Notes: generated by a model not told the origin, from the sequence alone. A stretch of 64,000 nucleotides of DNA from Eudorina sp. 2006-703-Eu-15 (GCA_003117195.1 BDSI01000029.1:933023-997022), one strand, 5' to 3'. Shown: positions 48,001-60,839, counted from the stretch's first letter. Made by a program: numbers and translations.

Positions 48001-51000
48001 TGGGGCAGGGGCCGGGCTGGTTGGTCCAAGCTCGAGCCCCAGGATGCAGTCCTGCGAGGCCGGCAGCCAGGCCGCGGCGCTCGCTGGGCCATGGACGGCA
48101 TCTGGACCAGGTGCCCTGCAGTGTTCCGGACCACAACGCGACTCGCCGCCGGTGCCCTGGAGCTCGGCAGTGCCAGCACCATTCAGGTAGGCCTCCGTGG
48201 GTATCACTGATGCCATGTTTTGGTCAACAACTGGGCCCAAACGGGACCGTCAGCGTGCACTATTAATTCCTCCGCCCTTTTGAGCGCCTGCCTGTTCTGC
48301 CGACTCACAGTGTTGCTTTGTGCACAGGATGGGGCCAGGCCCCGCATGGGACGACGCGCGGGTCCCTAACACCACACACCATGGGCCGGCGTTTGGAGGG
48401 ACACTAAGCGGCAGCAATGGCAGGCATGGAGAATCTTCGGCGGCGGCCTTGCAACCCCGGGACCCCAGGTGCGGCGTGGTAGCGTTCAGGCCTGCATCCT
48501 GTACGCCGATAGTTTGGGAGTGACGCCAGAGGATTAGCACGGATGACGTAGCCGCTGGGATGTCCGCGTGAGGTGCATCAACCCGGGGTTGCGCCCTCCG
48601 ACTACGTAGGTTTTAAGCCAACATGTCACGGTGCTGGCATGTCAGCCGATGTCGCGTCGCTGGGCATGGGATTTGCACTGCGTTGCGGTGCAGTGTACCT
48701 CGGCTGTCCTGGGGTAATGTCTAATGTGGCATGCAGTCAATGTCTTATAGCTGGCATGCTGCCAGCGTTTGCCGCCTAAAGAGGTCAGGCAGACATAGCT
48801 CATCATGTGTCGCTGTGTCGACTCCCCGATTAGGTTGCAACACCTGCACACACCTGGTGCTGAGGCAGGCGGCGACCGTTCCGCATCGGCCGGATGGGAA
48901 TCTCACCGCCACACCACGGATGATGACACAAGCCGGCTGCAACAGTCAAAACCGCCGTCAAAGGAAGTGTTATTCTCTTTGGCAGCCAACACACAGCAAG
49001 CTGAAACGAATGGCGCAAGCAAGCGCCGGCCATGTGTTACGCTGGGCTCATCAGCGGGCGGGCCGGAGTCGCAGCTGGCGGCTGCAACGGCCGATCGCGC
49101 CGCGCTTCGGCCATCTCAACATGGCTTCTTTGACGGCCTGTGCACTGAGGGCTTGCAGAATGACACGGCGTCCGCCAACGCGGATGCGAGTGTGGGGCCC
49201 GAGACAGCAGTCGGGTCGGGGGCTACAAGAGCCGCAGGTAGCCTCCCTGGACCCAAGCAAGCAGGACTTCGATACACCACCGCTGCCATGACTGCCGTGA
49301 ACCCGGTGTCCAGCCAGAGCCTGGATGGGTGGCTCCGCGCTAGCGGGTGGAAGGACTCCTCGTCGCAACCTCAGGGTCAGGCAATTGCCGGGGAACCCAC
49401 CGGTCCGCCCACCGCAGCATCTGGGTCACCGCATCGCCACAGTTCTGGTGACTTCGGGCGGGCCGGCAGCAGCAGTAAGGACGCCTCGCCGCGGATCCAA
49501 CGGCCGCAACCCTGGATTTTGGAACGTGCCCGGCACAAAGCTGCAGCCACTGCTGTGGTGCCGGCACTGCACCTATTGTCACGACCAGCATCCGCAGATC
49601 CGCATAACCAGCCGCCACGCGGCCACCCACAGCTATGGCGTCCACGCCACACCGCGTCTCTGGGAGCGGGACAGTCTTATGGCGTTCTCGGGGAGTATCC
49701 CTGGGCTGGTGTGCAACCCAACGAGGACAGCCTCAGCCAGGGCTTCACCTCGGCATCAGGGTCTGGCACGTTAGATTGCGAGGGGCTGCGAGGCCGGTCC
49801 CGTGTCCCGATGACAGGCGAGCCTGACCTGCAGCAACCTACTGGGAAATCGTCCGTAAGGCAGCATCTTCAACCAAAAGCCTGCCAGCAAGTCCAACAAT
49901 ACACGCAACAATCTCGTGGCGACGGGCGCCCTCAGCTCATGTGCTATTCCCGTCAGCATCAACAGCGATCCCAACCTCCGCGGGCACAACAGTTCCAACA
50001 GCCTCGCGGCGGCGTGGTGCCGAGCATGGTACATCCAGATGAAGCGGAGGGCATGGAGCTTGTGACCTCGGCCTTGATGCCGGCGGAAGACGACCTACCC
50101 GACGATCCAGTGTTGCTGAAGCAAGAGGTGCGGCGGCTGCGGCGACAGGTGAGGGTTCACGTCTGGCCATTTAAATCCCTGGAAAGGGAGTCGCGTGCAG
50201 GTGGGGCAGCCGCATTTGAAACGACTGGCGGGTTTAAAATCCTGTGAGAGATCAGGCATGTCAGTTTGTCTCAGCAATGGGAAACGATTAGATGCTGTGC
50301 CTCCATGATATCGTCGTGTGCAGTATGCCGTTCGTCACAGTGTGAAGGGTGACGTTTTCACAGTCTTCGATCGCGGAGCAGTTGTCACATGGATGTCTTT
50401 TCGAATGTAGCTCCCTGTGCACAACGCCAATTACGCCAGGTCGCCGAGATCCAGCGCCAGCTTCAGGAGCAGCGGTTTCAGCCCGTCGACGGACACCGGG
50501 GCCACACCTGCACGGCAGTGCTGCCGGAGGCGATTGACTGCCCGGGGCCTGCCCCTGCCATATCCGCCGCTGAAGAAGCCACATCAAGTGACCAGTCGTT
50601 GCAGCAAACACCGCTGCTACCGCCGGCGTCAGCTCTGCCGCCGCCACCGCAACAACCGCTGGGCGCTGTGGACGTGTTCGCACGTGATCGGCGCGGCCCC
50701 GCTAGCGCCATCTACGCCTCAATCGCTTCACTCCAACACACAGCAGCTGCGGTGAGCAGCACCCTTTCCCCCACAACAAATGCCAGCTTGGCCTTGTCGT
50801 TTACAGCCCCTGTGCCAGGCAGCGACAATGCGTGCTCCATGGCGCTCGGGGCCCGTCGCGACGATTGTGCTCAACCGCCGAATTATGGGGCGCATGTGGC
50901 CGCAGCCGCCTGCGGCCGCTCAGAGTGTATGGCAGTGCATTCGGATGTTTCTGACGGGGACAGCGTATGGAGAATGGCATCCCTCCGCAACTCAATCCTT

Positions 51001-52268
51001 TCCTGTCACACGAGCGGGGATGCCTTGCGGCCTTCCCTGAGTGGCAGCAATGACGGCAGCGGTGCAACAGGCTACAGTGCGGACGCTGACGATGCCTCTA
51101 ACGGTAGCGGCGGTGGCAGTAGCGGGGAAGATTGCGGCAGCGTGTCCGTGCTGGCCGGTGGCAGCGCGTGCCCAACATACGGACACCACGTAGCTGGTCC
51201 ATGTGCCGCAGCTGAGCAAATCAGAGACAGCTATGAAAGCGAGCAGCCCGATCCTGGTATGTCGTCACCGGGCCAGTCCTGCTTGCTGCTGTATGGCAAT
51301 GAATCAGGCTTGCAGCTTGATAAGCAGGGGCCGGGGGCTGCCACTGCAGCGGCGCTGGCGGCAGCAACAGCTAGCGCTCCACCTAGACATGACAGCAGCA
51401 CCGGGGCGCCCTTAAGCCAGCACGAGGTGGGCAGCCGCTGGCCATCACCATCGCCTGCGCCGTGCAACAGCAATGCAGGTTGGACGGCTAAGCGGTCTCA
51501 TGTCGATGGCCGGGCTCTGCCCTGGAGGTATGTGAACGCTGACAACATCAGTCATCGCGGCCGACGGCGTGCAAGATCTATTAGCAGTGAGAGCGGCAGC
51601 GACCGCTCCCTGCTGTCGGATCCTGGTAAGCCTGCATGATGATGCGGCATTTGTATGTCATTGATGCGCATCGTCTTGAGGAGCTGTGCCTGGCATCAGG
51701 GATCATAAAGAACTCACAATGGGCTCGAAAGGCCATCATGAGCGTAGCCAGATATTCCCGGCCTGTCCAAGGGCAAACTCCATCCGACGTCCCGAAAGAA
51801 GTTCCATTACTGACAGTGCATGTCGGCGGGAATGCAAAGAGGCGCTTTTGCATCCTTGTTCTAACTGCCGGCATGTCCGCACTGCCTCTGGCGTGTGAAC
51901 TGTCGGGGTCCGTGCTGCTATCCCGTACAGAAGACGGCCCTGCGCTCTCGCGGCCGCCAGCTCCCACGGAGCCCGACCGGAACAACTGGTGCACGTCGCA
52001 GCCGGCGGGCATCGCAGGGAAGGCCACGCAGCAGGCTGCGGGCTCCAACGACGCACTTCATGTTCAGCCGCACCGAGTGTCGGTGTCGGAGCCTGCATCC
52101 GCGTTGTCGTCCCCACGGGCCTCCTTGGGGACCGGCTACGTGGCTGCGGCGACAGCATCAGGCCCGCTGGTCCGAACCACTTACATACCTCTGGATGAGG
52201 AAAGCGATGGCGGTGATTCGGAGTCAGAGCTGTTATTGATGCACAAGTATGGTATCACGGCTATGTAG
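45090..52268 (+). CDS. STIL/Ana2/SAS-5-like centriole assembly protein
   Basis: STIL/Ana2 proteins recruit SAS-6 and are activated by Plk4-type kinases at the start of centriole/basal body duplication. Ten exons join in phase (1569 residues; human STIL has about 1290): 45090-45299, 45376-45514, 45604-45908, 46215-46277, 46515-46674, 47334-48186, 48328-48468, 48834-50148, 50440-51625, 51931-52268. The ATG is the first after an in-frame TAG. Residues ~55-305 follow the conserved STIL N-terminal domain: LWDRTP, GYLTMDQARSLL (220-231), VYSVPLVGVWVHGV (240-253), FLVLIFTG and RCYEARF. A long disordered Ser/Gln/Pro/Ala-rich middle follows. A short coiled coil spans the exon 8/9 junction (LKQEVRRLRRQVAEIQRQLQEQ less its first residues; ~1051-1072). 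The last residues (SELLLMHKYGITAM) resemble the STAN motif that binds SAS-6. A PRIQRPQP stretch in exon 8 could be a CPAP/SAS-4 site. Family membership rests on remembered motifs. Confidence 0.85.
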
Positions 52269-53619
52269 GAGTGAGGCACCGGGCGTACATAGTAATGGTA
52301 GGCCATTTGAGACATTGGCGGCATGTGCATGGCCGTCTGGCGTGTTAAGTCCATTAGATGTTGCCGCACTCCTCGCCTCCGCTTGAATACTTGCCATTAA
52401 CACGGGATCCAGGTTGTAGTTGTGACCAGCGGCGGGTGTGTTAGGGAAGGGTGGCATGGCAGGCGCTGTATTAGTCTGCAGCATACCTTACCCCTTACCC
52501 ACACTAGAACTGTTCTCTTGCACCGTGTCCTTGAGTCCACGTTTGAAACGGCGTGAGTTGGTTATGTAGACCATCATCTAGGTCCGACACGCGAGTCCGC
52601 TAAGGCGCCCGGGTGGACGAGCGTGTACGGCGCCCTGTCCGCGGGCACCCGATATGCACCTATCCTCGAATGGAAGCGTATTAGGCAGGGTGAAGTTCAC
52701 TACGCTTTGCCTTCCGAATGCAAATGTGTACGTAATGGTTTTACGCCGGCAAAGTTAATCTTTCGCAATTTCGTTTGCGGCCAGGGGGGGGGTAGGGAAG
52801 TTATTTCCTGAACACATCCTATGAAGTTGTTTTTGGACCCCCCAAACCGACCGACCGACCCTGCCGTACGGTTCCGGAGCAGAAGTCTGCCGTACATCCT
52901 CAAATCTTCACCAAATCGAACCGGAAAAACGCCTGTTGGCTCCTATATGCATTTTCTATTTATTCCAATTAATATAGGAGCGAACGCACGCATCGCAACT
53001 TGTCGTCAGTGGCGCCACACCCCCTCGGCCCATCCCCATCCGGAGGCGGGCAATAAACGCACGTTTTCGCAGGTTTTCCGCACCGCATTAAATACTTCAT
53101 CGGCGTGGCCATGGCGTGACCGTTGCGCAGTGCACAGAGGCCAAGTTAAGTGTCTGTACGTCAGGACGCACGCCCTTAACCCCAACCCTACAAAAGCAAA
53201 GTCTTGGCCCGACCAGGGCCTGAATCTCGTTCATTGGGAATGCGTTCAGAGTACCGTTGAAGCAAAACGCCTTGATGTCCGGGCAGGCGGGGCCTGGGAA
53301 CCTTGCCTCTCCGAAGTCAGCGTGCGCTTCTACACGCCGTGAACCCTGGCCCGGCCCCCACGGCTCCCACGCCCGCCGCGGACCCTGCCTCAGCTACCCC
53401 TGCCACGCCTTCCCCTGGCTTGACCATGCGGCGCATCTGCCCCAGAATCGGGCGGTGCAGCTGGCCCAGCGGCCGGCTCGTTGGCGGGCTCAGCACCCGG
53501 CTCGGTGGCATTGGCACCTTCCCCGGCATCCTGGCCAGCACTGCCGTCACCCCCAATCAGCTTTGCCCAAAACTTTGAAGCGGCCCCCCCCAGAACATTG
53601 GCCCCGCGTTTGAGCTCGG
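52269..53619. other. No supported gene
   Basis: This is the 3' flank of the STIL-like gene. Near 52838-52895 lies ACCGACCGACC followed by CTGCCGTACG; a similar block occurs at about 54050-54100. No gene is recognised. Confidence 0.45.
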
Positions 53620-53862
53620 CTATCCGGCGAAAATGCGTTTCGCCTGGACGCGGTCCTGCTGTAGCGACCTTTTCTGCTTGCAATCTATGCTGTTGAAGTG
53701 CGCGGCCCACTTGTGAGAAGGGGTGTTCGCAGGAAGACACTTGCCGCAGCCCTCCCGACATGGAACTAGTTGAGTAGTCTTTGCGGCACTTCCAGATGCA
53801 TCATTTTTGTCTTCTATATTGTCACGATCTCGTTTGCGCAGCTGGGGCTCGTCAGCATTCAT
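53620..53862 (-). CDS. Small Cys/His-containing ORF, 80 residues, unknown
   Basis: The ATG is at 53862. The N-terminus is charged, then comes CREGCGKCLPAN, then HKWAAHFNSIDC, a possible C-x3-C-x2-C...H-x4-H zinc-binding arrangement. Downstream, a different frame (to 53390) continues with protein-like sequence (HFRRIAELKRGANVLGGAASKFW), so this could be the start of a frameshifted or spliced gene. I know no matching family; the N-terminal DNA-binding finger of a transposase is one possibility. Confidence 0.3.
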   Translation of the reverse strand: MNADEPQLRKRDRDNIEDKNDASGSAAKTTQLVPCREGCGKCLPANTPSHKWAAHFNSIDCKQKRSLQQDRVQAKRIFAG

Positions 53863-56433
53863 CTTTGCGGGGATGGGCTATCGCCATAGGGATGCCTCAG
53901 GTAAGGTGACCGACGCATTAAGTCTATGACTTGTCTGAATAGCGCAAATGAAAGAGCTCAATGAGAGGAATCGTTTCATCTAATTTTCAGCTCAAAACTC
54001 GCAACATGGAAGAAGTTTCAGAAGGGTCCTCCGAAACCTCCCAGACCCCCGACCCCGACCGACCGACCGCTGCCGTACGCCAAACTTTGGAGAAGCCGTA
54101 CGTATTATTCCCTGAGCCAATCCAAGTAATTTTTTAATATTATTAAAGGCCTTAATTAGTACAAAGTAAGTCAGGATATGCTCAGTTATTCTGCTTTCTA
54201 CCCCCCCCTGTTGCGGCCCATAGTTATTTGTCTCAACTGTCCTCCACTGTGAAGCCCGGCGAGGTTCACATGCAAGACCGATTTAAGAAATGGCCCCAGT
54301 TTATTTTTGGGCGGGGCCCCAGCGCGAAGCACGTTCGGGGGGCCCCCCTCCTAGGATTGCCCCTGTCCGTGTGTCTGTGTGTTCCCGGAGCAATGCTCAA
54401 GCATTGCGTAGGGACTCCACCATGTAATGTCTGTGTGTCCGTCACTGAGCGCACCCCGTCTCCGCGCTCTTCAAGCCGCGCTTTTTTCGCAATTCATTAT
54501 TCTCTATTGTTGATGCCCTTCTCCGACTCGGAGAGGCGGCGCGAGCGACAAACGCTTCTCGCAAGGGCCGCTGGAAAGGTGCTAGCCCGGCCACACCTGT
54601 GGCGACCGCGCGCAAGCTAAAAAATTCATAGGCAAATGCCGCATAGTTTCAAACAGGTAATAAAGATAGCGGCGAGCCGTAAGGAAGCGGTCCAGCCGAG
54701 TCGGAAGTGTAGTCGGAAGACCTCCCAACGCGACTGGACGAGGTCCGAAATGGAAGCTGTTGGTACATTGTGTAAAGTTGTATAGCTGGAGCCAAATACT
54801 GGGAAGGGAAAATCATGTTGCTCAGTGCACGCAACTTGCACGCCTTGCGCAGCACATTTCACAGGACGGGCATGCAAAGACGACTGGATGTAAAAACGGT
54901 ACATGTTACAGTGTTTCCTGAATGAACGCTTTTCAACTTTTGTGCGACGGTGATCACACCGATGTATGTGTTCCGGTAATGTAGCCAACTATCAACCGCT
55001 GACAATCTGCGTTCGCCATAATTAAATCGCCACAATCGCAAAAAGAGGGCACATAGTGGCAGAGTTATATCAACATCATATTTGGCTGTTGCGGAAGTGC
55101 CGAATGAACAATGAAGCGCATTTGGTTCATTGCGTTGCTCTTGTCGATCTGCATCGATTTGGCTTGTGTATGGCGAAATACGTGCAACGCCGAGCACGGA
55201 GCTACAGAACTTAGGTACCGCAGGCAACCTTCTGTAGTGTTCGAAAAAGCAGCAGTATGGATCGCACATGTCACCGTTTTTGTAATATTAGCCAAAATAG
55301 GGCATTCCCGAAGGCGCTTAAACGGCGATATCTCACCAACTTCAAAGGATCAAGGTGTGTGAAGGGCTTCTGCTTGACAAGTACCAGAGGCAAGACACAA
55401 CATGCAAACGATCCTCATGGTCGCAGGTGTCAAGGAGGCGCGATGGACATGGAAACTCTGTCTACTAGCTTCTTGGACAATTGCTGGCCTGACATTCCTG
55501 GCAGCTGTGGTTCTTTTGGGTGGCACAGCAACCTCTCAACTACCATCAACTGCCACACAATACCGGGCTGCTTACGCTGTAGCCGGCGAGTCCAGCCACA
55601 AGGACATGTCAGCAGCATGGTTATCAGTGAGCTCACATGTGCACTGCCGTACTGGCAGGCAGAGTGCATCTTTGCGTTGGGTCGATCATGACTTGGCATG
55701 GATGCTGTCCGCACTACCTGAAAACCTAGCGTCCACTGTCTACCATAACTGAAGTACACAACCTCCTGCTGAAAGGCATCGAGCTGTCGCCAGGACTGCT
55801 GCAATCACAGCTGATGGGCTCACCAGGGACAATGGAACATAATGACAGCTGCACTGTTACAAGCCGCCAGCAGGCACACAACCAGCCACACAACAAACCA
55901 ACGCCCCCTACCCAACCCCAGCAACACCCACAGCACAACACCTGCACCTCCCACAGCTCCAGCACCCACAGCTCCACCTCCCACAACCCAACCAGAGCCA
56001 GACAGCAGACAGCTCCAGCAACAAACCAAACCAGCCTCCGGACAATCTCCAGCTACAAGCTCCACCAAGCTCCTGCTACAAGCTCCACCAAGCTCCAACC
56101 CAGCCAACAGCCCAGCTCCTGCTACAAGCTCCGCCAAGCAACCGCAACAAGCTCCTGCTACAAGCTCCACTAACAAGCTCCAACCCTGCAGCTCGCCTGT
56201 ACCCTACCAGCAGAATTCCCACCATTCCGCAGGGCAGCAACCAGCACGCCAGGCCACAATCCTCCACAATGGCGCCCTGAAAAAACAACATACAAGGGAA
56301 ACTTAGAAAATGAACTTGCGTTACAAAGGCAACAAAGCATTCACACATGCAACCAAACACACAGCACAACTCAGGTACCCGGACAACCCAGCAACCCTAC
56401 AACACACCCAACCCAAACATCCCAATACACACC
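53863..56433. other. Anonymous region with hairpin module copy B and a Ser/Thr/Gln-rich repeat tract
   Basis: It contains the hairpin module at 54304-54374. At about 56048-56178 there are 3-4 degenerate 23-bp copies around GCTCCTGCTACAAGCTCC. An ORF at 55402-55752 has a hydrophobic N-terminal segment (LCLLASWTIAGLTFLAAVVLL) but no family match. None is well supported as a gene. Confidence 0.4.
54304..54374 (+). repeat. GGGCGGGGCCCC hairpin module, copy B
   Basis: It is collinear with 41962-42033 (a few changes, e.g. CACG for CGCG) and is also followed by TGTCCGTGTGTCTGTGTGT, a short interrupted TG run. Confidence 0.88.
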
Positions 56434-57420
56434 TTAGCTGGATGCCAGGCCCTTCACAGTGTGGCGGGTGGAGTCAAAGCGGGCCAGCTCCAAGCCCGTC
56501 CCGTACAGGTCAGTCGCCCACGCCAGAATGTCCTGCTGGTACTTGACCAGCACCTCCATGCTCCAGTCCGCCAATTGCTTCGACAGGTCATCTGGGAGAC
56601 CCAGCTCCACCAGCACAGCCAGGCTGGGCACCACTACGTACCCGGTGGCCTTGCAGGTACCCTGAGTGCCAGACACATTCCACACCAGGCCCACAGCCAT
56701 CTGAGCTGCGGCCTGCGGGGCAACCACGGCCCCAGCTCCATCAGCTGCCTCCGTGTTGTGCCGCTGAGACCTCCGCGCCACAATCGGGGTCACCGGTGCA
56801 GCAGTGCCCAGCAGGCCACATGCTGTGCACACCCCGCCCACCTTCTCCAGGCGCCCGGGGCAGCCAGGTGTGCTGCAACACGGCACCCAGCTCAGGACCT
56901 TGTCCCCAATCGGGCACTGCAGACCCGTCAACGTCAGGGCGCCCGGCACCAGCGGCTCATATACAACCGTCTGTCCGCCAGACTTTGGCCGCATTGACGC
57001 CAGGAGCCGACCGGCCTTGGCATGCCCACTCACAGTGCCAATCAGAGCACGGCCCTGAAAGTACAGGTTGGCCGCATACTCCGCAGAAGACGAGGGCATG
57101 ATGCCACCAGCGTGCACAATAGCCACCGCCTGGTCACCAGCTGCCGCCGCCCGCAACTGGTCAACGAGCCTGGACTCATAGGGGTGATGCTGGCTGTCCC
57201 ACAGAGCGATGTCAGCGGACACCAGCTCCACATCCTTTGGGAGAGAACGACCCGCAGCACTGGCACACACCTCCGCCAGGGTGGTCGACGCCTTGCCCAG
57301 CGACCCCAAGATGCCCAGGTGCACACGTCCAGGGGTCCGTCCATGACGGCAACAGCCCCACCAACACCTGGTCCGGCTTCAGCACCACCAGCTCCAAGCC
57401 AGGCTTCAACAGGTCCAACC
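56434..57420 (-). pseudogene. RPA70-like OB-fold/zinc-ribbon ORF, frameshifted
   Basis: The main frame is open at 57324-56434 (296 residues). It reads like an OB-fold ssDNA-binding region (VELVSADIALWDSQ, then AVAIVHAGGIMP and LIGTVSGHAKAGRLLAS) followed by a four-Cys ribbon (CCSTPGCPGRL, then CTACGLL), as in the C-terminal domain of replication factor A. There is no good start. Another frame just upstream (57418-57330, LLKPGLELVVLKPDQVLVGLL) looks like its continuation, so a frameshift near 57340 is likely. RPA-like genes travel with Helitrons in plants and algae, but no Helitron helicase or ends are visible. The family call is tentative. Confidence 0.38.
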
Positions 57421-57633
57421 CCGGAAGATGTACCTGATATACCAGCGCTTCAAAAAAGCACGCGCAACACCAGGACGAGGCTGGTTCAGCACAAAGCCAT
57501 CGGGATGTGACGAATTAGACCCGGCCACCGGGCCCCAGCAAAGCTGCAGGTGGACCAGAGCAGAGAGCTGGGCCACTGACCCTGTACGGCAGGGCAACGA
57601 CCACTTTCCAGCGTGATTTGCTCCTTCGGGCAA

Positions 57634-60600
57634 TAATTATTGACCTTTATATATATGTAAATAAGAAAGCATGTCAAACTTTTGAAATGTTCGAGTGATC
57701 GCGCTACACTTAGGTCGACACCTCTATTTCGAGTAGTTCTGAGCGTACCAATGCACTGAATTTATCAAGAAGATATAATCTTTCGTTAAATGGCTCGTCT
57801 GGGCTGGAGCACCCGGGAATTGCTGCTGGTTCTGGTGTAGGCTTTGTCGGTAAGCTCTCCCGGCGTGCAGTAAGGGCTAATTACCCTTGGTTATGACCAT
57901 GTCAGAAAACTGAGGCAGACAGACGTGGTGGTTCTCGTTGAAATTTTGCCACTGTGTTAGGTAAATGCATGCGCCGGACCCAGCTCAGCCCATGACAGCG
58001 CTATCCGCTTTGTGGATGAGCCCAGAAATCATCGTTATGATCATATGAACGTCTTAGGCGATAAGGGCGCAGGGAATTGTATGCGCCTGTGCTGGTGTTT
58101 GGGTGAATGATGGGGTCGACCATGTGAAACTTCATACGGATACAAGCCCTGTCGCAATTACCCTCGGGGACAATCATACAAAGCACCATGGGCGCTCAGG
58201 CGTAGTGGTTCTGATCCGAAATATTCCACGGTGTCGGCTAAACAGGGCCGCATTGCCCACCTGGCTCCTTGAATGACGCATTCCATACATTGTCAGCATA
58301 TTGCCGTCGTGATCATGTATATTTTAATCATATTGAACGTTTGGGGCGTTCAGGCCATGCGGCACCATGCGAAAACGTGCAACGCGCGCTTTGCCATGTG
58401 TCGCCATGTGCGCACCGGGAGGGCCCGGGGATGGTCGTTACAGTGTGTGTCGTGGTCTCGTTACTGTGGGACGATGGATGGTGCAAGAGGCTGGGGTCTG
58501 AGAACATGTGTGACTCTTGTATATGCCCGGTCGTGGCATTGGACGTCTGGAGACAAAGCGCAGGGTCTTTATGCGGATGCTGGGCTCGGTGAAGATTGTG
58601 TGATGCGAGAGACGCGCAGGATGTCTGGTTGCGTGTATTCGTGCATTGGGCGGGATCGGGGTTGGTCGAACGAAACGGGGTTTGTCAAACGATACGATGA
58701 CGTATGGACTAGATGGAACTCCCCGCTAGACGTGTCGTGGCAACTGTGTCTGGCTGGCTTTCATGTCTGTGCTGACACTTTTGATCTCTTCTCTACCATA
58801 TTGCAGTGCGGGGAGCGGGCTCCTTTGCTGCCCTTCGGGGCCTTTGGGGGCACCACCATGCGTGGTCTACTGTATGTAAAATTCATTCTATTCATGCACT
58901 AAGGTTCCCATCCGATGTGTGCCGGAGTTTTTGTTAGCGGCTTAAGACGGGTCGGGTCGGGGGATGGGATTGGGGGCTGGGCGTGGGGCCGAAATTTGCA
59001 CGCGTCAGGGCTGGCGGGACAGACGACTGCGGGAACGAGTACCGGACGGGCTCCTCGCCCGAAAGTAGCGAATCCCTAGGAACCCCTGGGCCAAAATGAC
59101 CTTAGTGACTTATACTGACTTCCTATGGCGAGCGTTGGTGCCGAGGTGACGCGCTCTGACGCGCGTGGCTCAAAAGCTCTGTGCATGTCCACCACCAACA
59201 TTCCTGGAAGCGCCAAAGCCAAAGCCATGCTGCTTGGAATGAATGTTTATGTATGAGAATAGATGTCAGCGGGTGCGCGTTGCTTGCGAGCGGCCAGAGG
59301 CGCCAGCAGACCTCATAACGGTAATGCGAGGGGATGGTCTGGACGAGCTTCCTATCCATTACATATCAGGTCTTTTGCCCATAATAACTTTGATAGATAA
59401 CATTATTTTATGATACTTTGTCAGGCCGAAGGCGCAAAACAACGCATTTTTTCTGGCGAGGGGTCAGTGGCCCAGCTCTCTGCTCTGCTGCCAACTCCTC
59501 AAGGTCACGGCCATGCTTCGACCCCGAAGAAACCCTGCAACAGGCATCGAAACAAAACAATTGTGACTACTTCGGGACATCATTAACACAAAAGCGAAAC
59601 TATCACAACGGCCATCAGCCAGGCCACACAAGAAGCGCGCACCATACACAACCGCAGGCGATACAAACTACGAACGACTATATACAACCTTCCACAAAAG
59701 CCCTCACAACCTACCCGGCAGACGATGCCGTAGCGAGGGCCACATCCGCAGAGCCGCCTGACATCCTGCTGGTCCTCCAGGCTAATACTAATCACCGTAT
59801 AACTCCATATTCCGATAAAAGTCATTAGGGACCGCTTGCAACACACATACTTGTATACTGATGGACACGTGCTCGAAGGACGACAATAAGGCCCACAATG
59901 CAAAATCCCAACCATCCTCCATTGCATCATTCGGCCGTCCCACTAAAAATTGCTCCGGGCAGTGTTGCGAAGCAACACGGATCATTATCCGCTAAACTAA
60001 TTCGCAATGTTTGTCATATTAATTGTCCTCTATTGCAAGGTAACATTGGTTTGGCTGAAAAAAATTCTTTGCGCACAAACGGTCAAAGTAAAGCTCCTCG
60101 GTCTCCAAGGACCCGAGTCAACATCCACCCAACGCCTCTAGCGCGCATGTTTGTTGCAACAGGTGCCGCGTGATGAATACTTGGATTAAGGGCAGGTGGC
60201 GCGTGCTAAATTGAACGGCCATAGCCCTCCAGGCATGGGCGGCACCGGTCACCGCGGCACCCGGAAAAGTGACCACACAAAAGTTACGTTCTTTAACTTT
60301 GGAAGCACCAGCTATCAAATGTTTATGCAAAATGTATGGTAGTTTTGACAGCAGCGCAAACCGTGCACAAATGAGCAAAATGCCGTAACGGAGACGATAT
60401 CGCAAATTCGCGATCAATGGAGCACAAAAGCGACAAAGTAGTACAACGTAACATTTGCTCTATCAAGTGAAAAATTCAAAACCACAAAAGAAGACGCAAA
60501 TTTGCGCCATCTCCCCTGACAACGCCGTTCAGACAACAGTATGACAATAAACGCTTGATTTAACTAGTTTCCAAGCAATGAAACGTCTGGCATTGATACA

Positions 60601-60638
60601 GACTACGAGCTGTGACAAGTGGACCGCGGGTCGGTTAG
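57634..60638. other. Anonymous region
   Basis: It contains repeat R2 copy B. A 209-codon ORF at 58273-58902 has no recognisable domain. A 17-bp palindrome (GTGTTGCGAAGCAACAC) lies at 59962-59978. Nothing else can be supported. Confidence 0.45.
59982..60215 (+). repeat. Dispersed repeat R2, copy B (234 bp)
   Basis: Partner of 42206-42439 with equal length and about 16 substitutions. Confidence 0.9.
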
Positions 60639-60839
60639 TTGGTATGTTTCGGGCAGTATCGTGCGTGCCTTCACTGGATGCGTCTCGGTGAATGCGCGTC
60701 ATCACCATCGGGCCCAGGTGAGCGGTCTGTAACCACCTGGGCATCGCGCATGTTTGGCAAGTTTAGAGCAACCAACGAAAAAATGCTTCGTTTGTTCCCC
60801 GACACGGATGATAGCTCTGACGACGAGCCAAGCACCTGA
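60639..60839 (+). CDS. Short acidic-tailed ORF, unknown
   Basis: The C-terminus (RMFGKFRATNEKMLRLF, then PDTDDSSDDEPST and a stop) looks like the end of a real protein. The upstream part does not, so a splice acceptor before about 60747 is possible. No family is recognised and no link to the EF-hand gene downstream is shown. Confidence 0.25.
   Translation: MVCFGQYRACLHWMRLGECASSPSGPGERSVTTWASRMFGKFRATNEKMLRLFPDTDDSSDDEPST

Noticed and set aside
58273..58902. 209-codon ORF
   Set aside because: No domain, codon pattern or splice context; the Cys/Trp/Arg-rich composition looks like chance.
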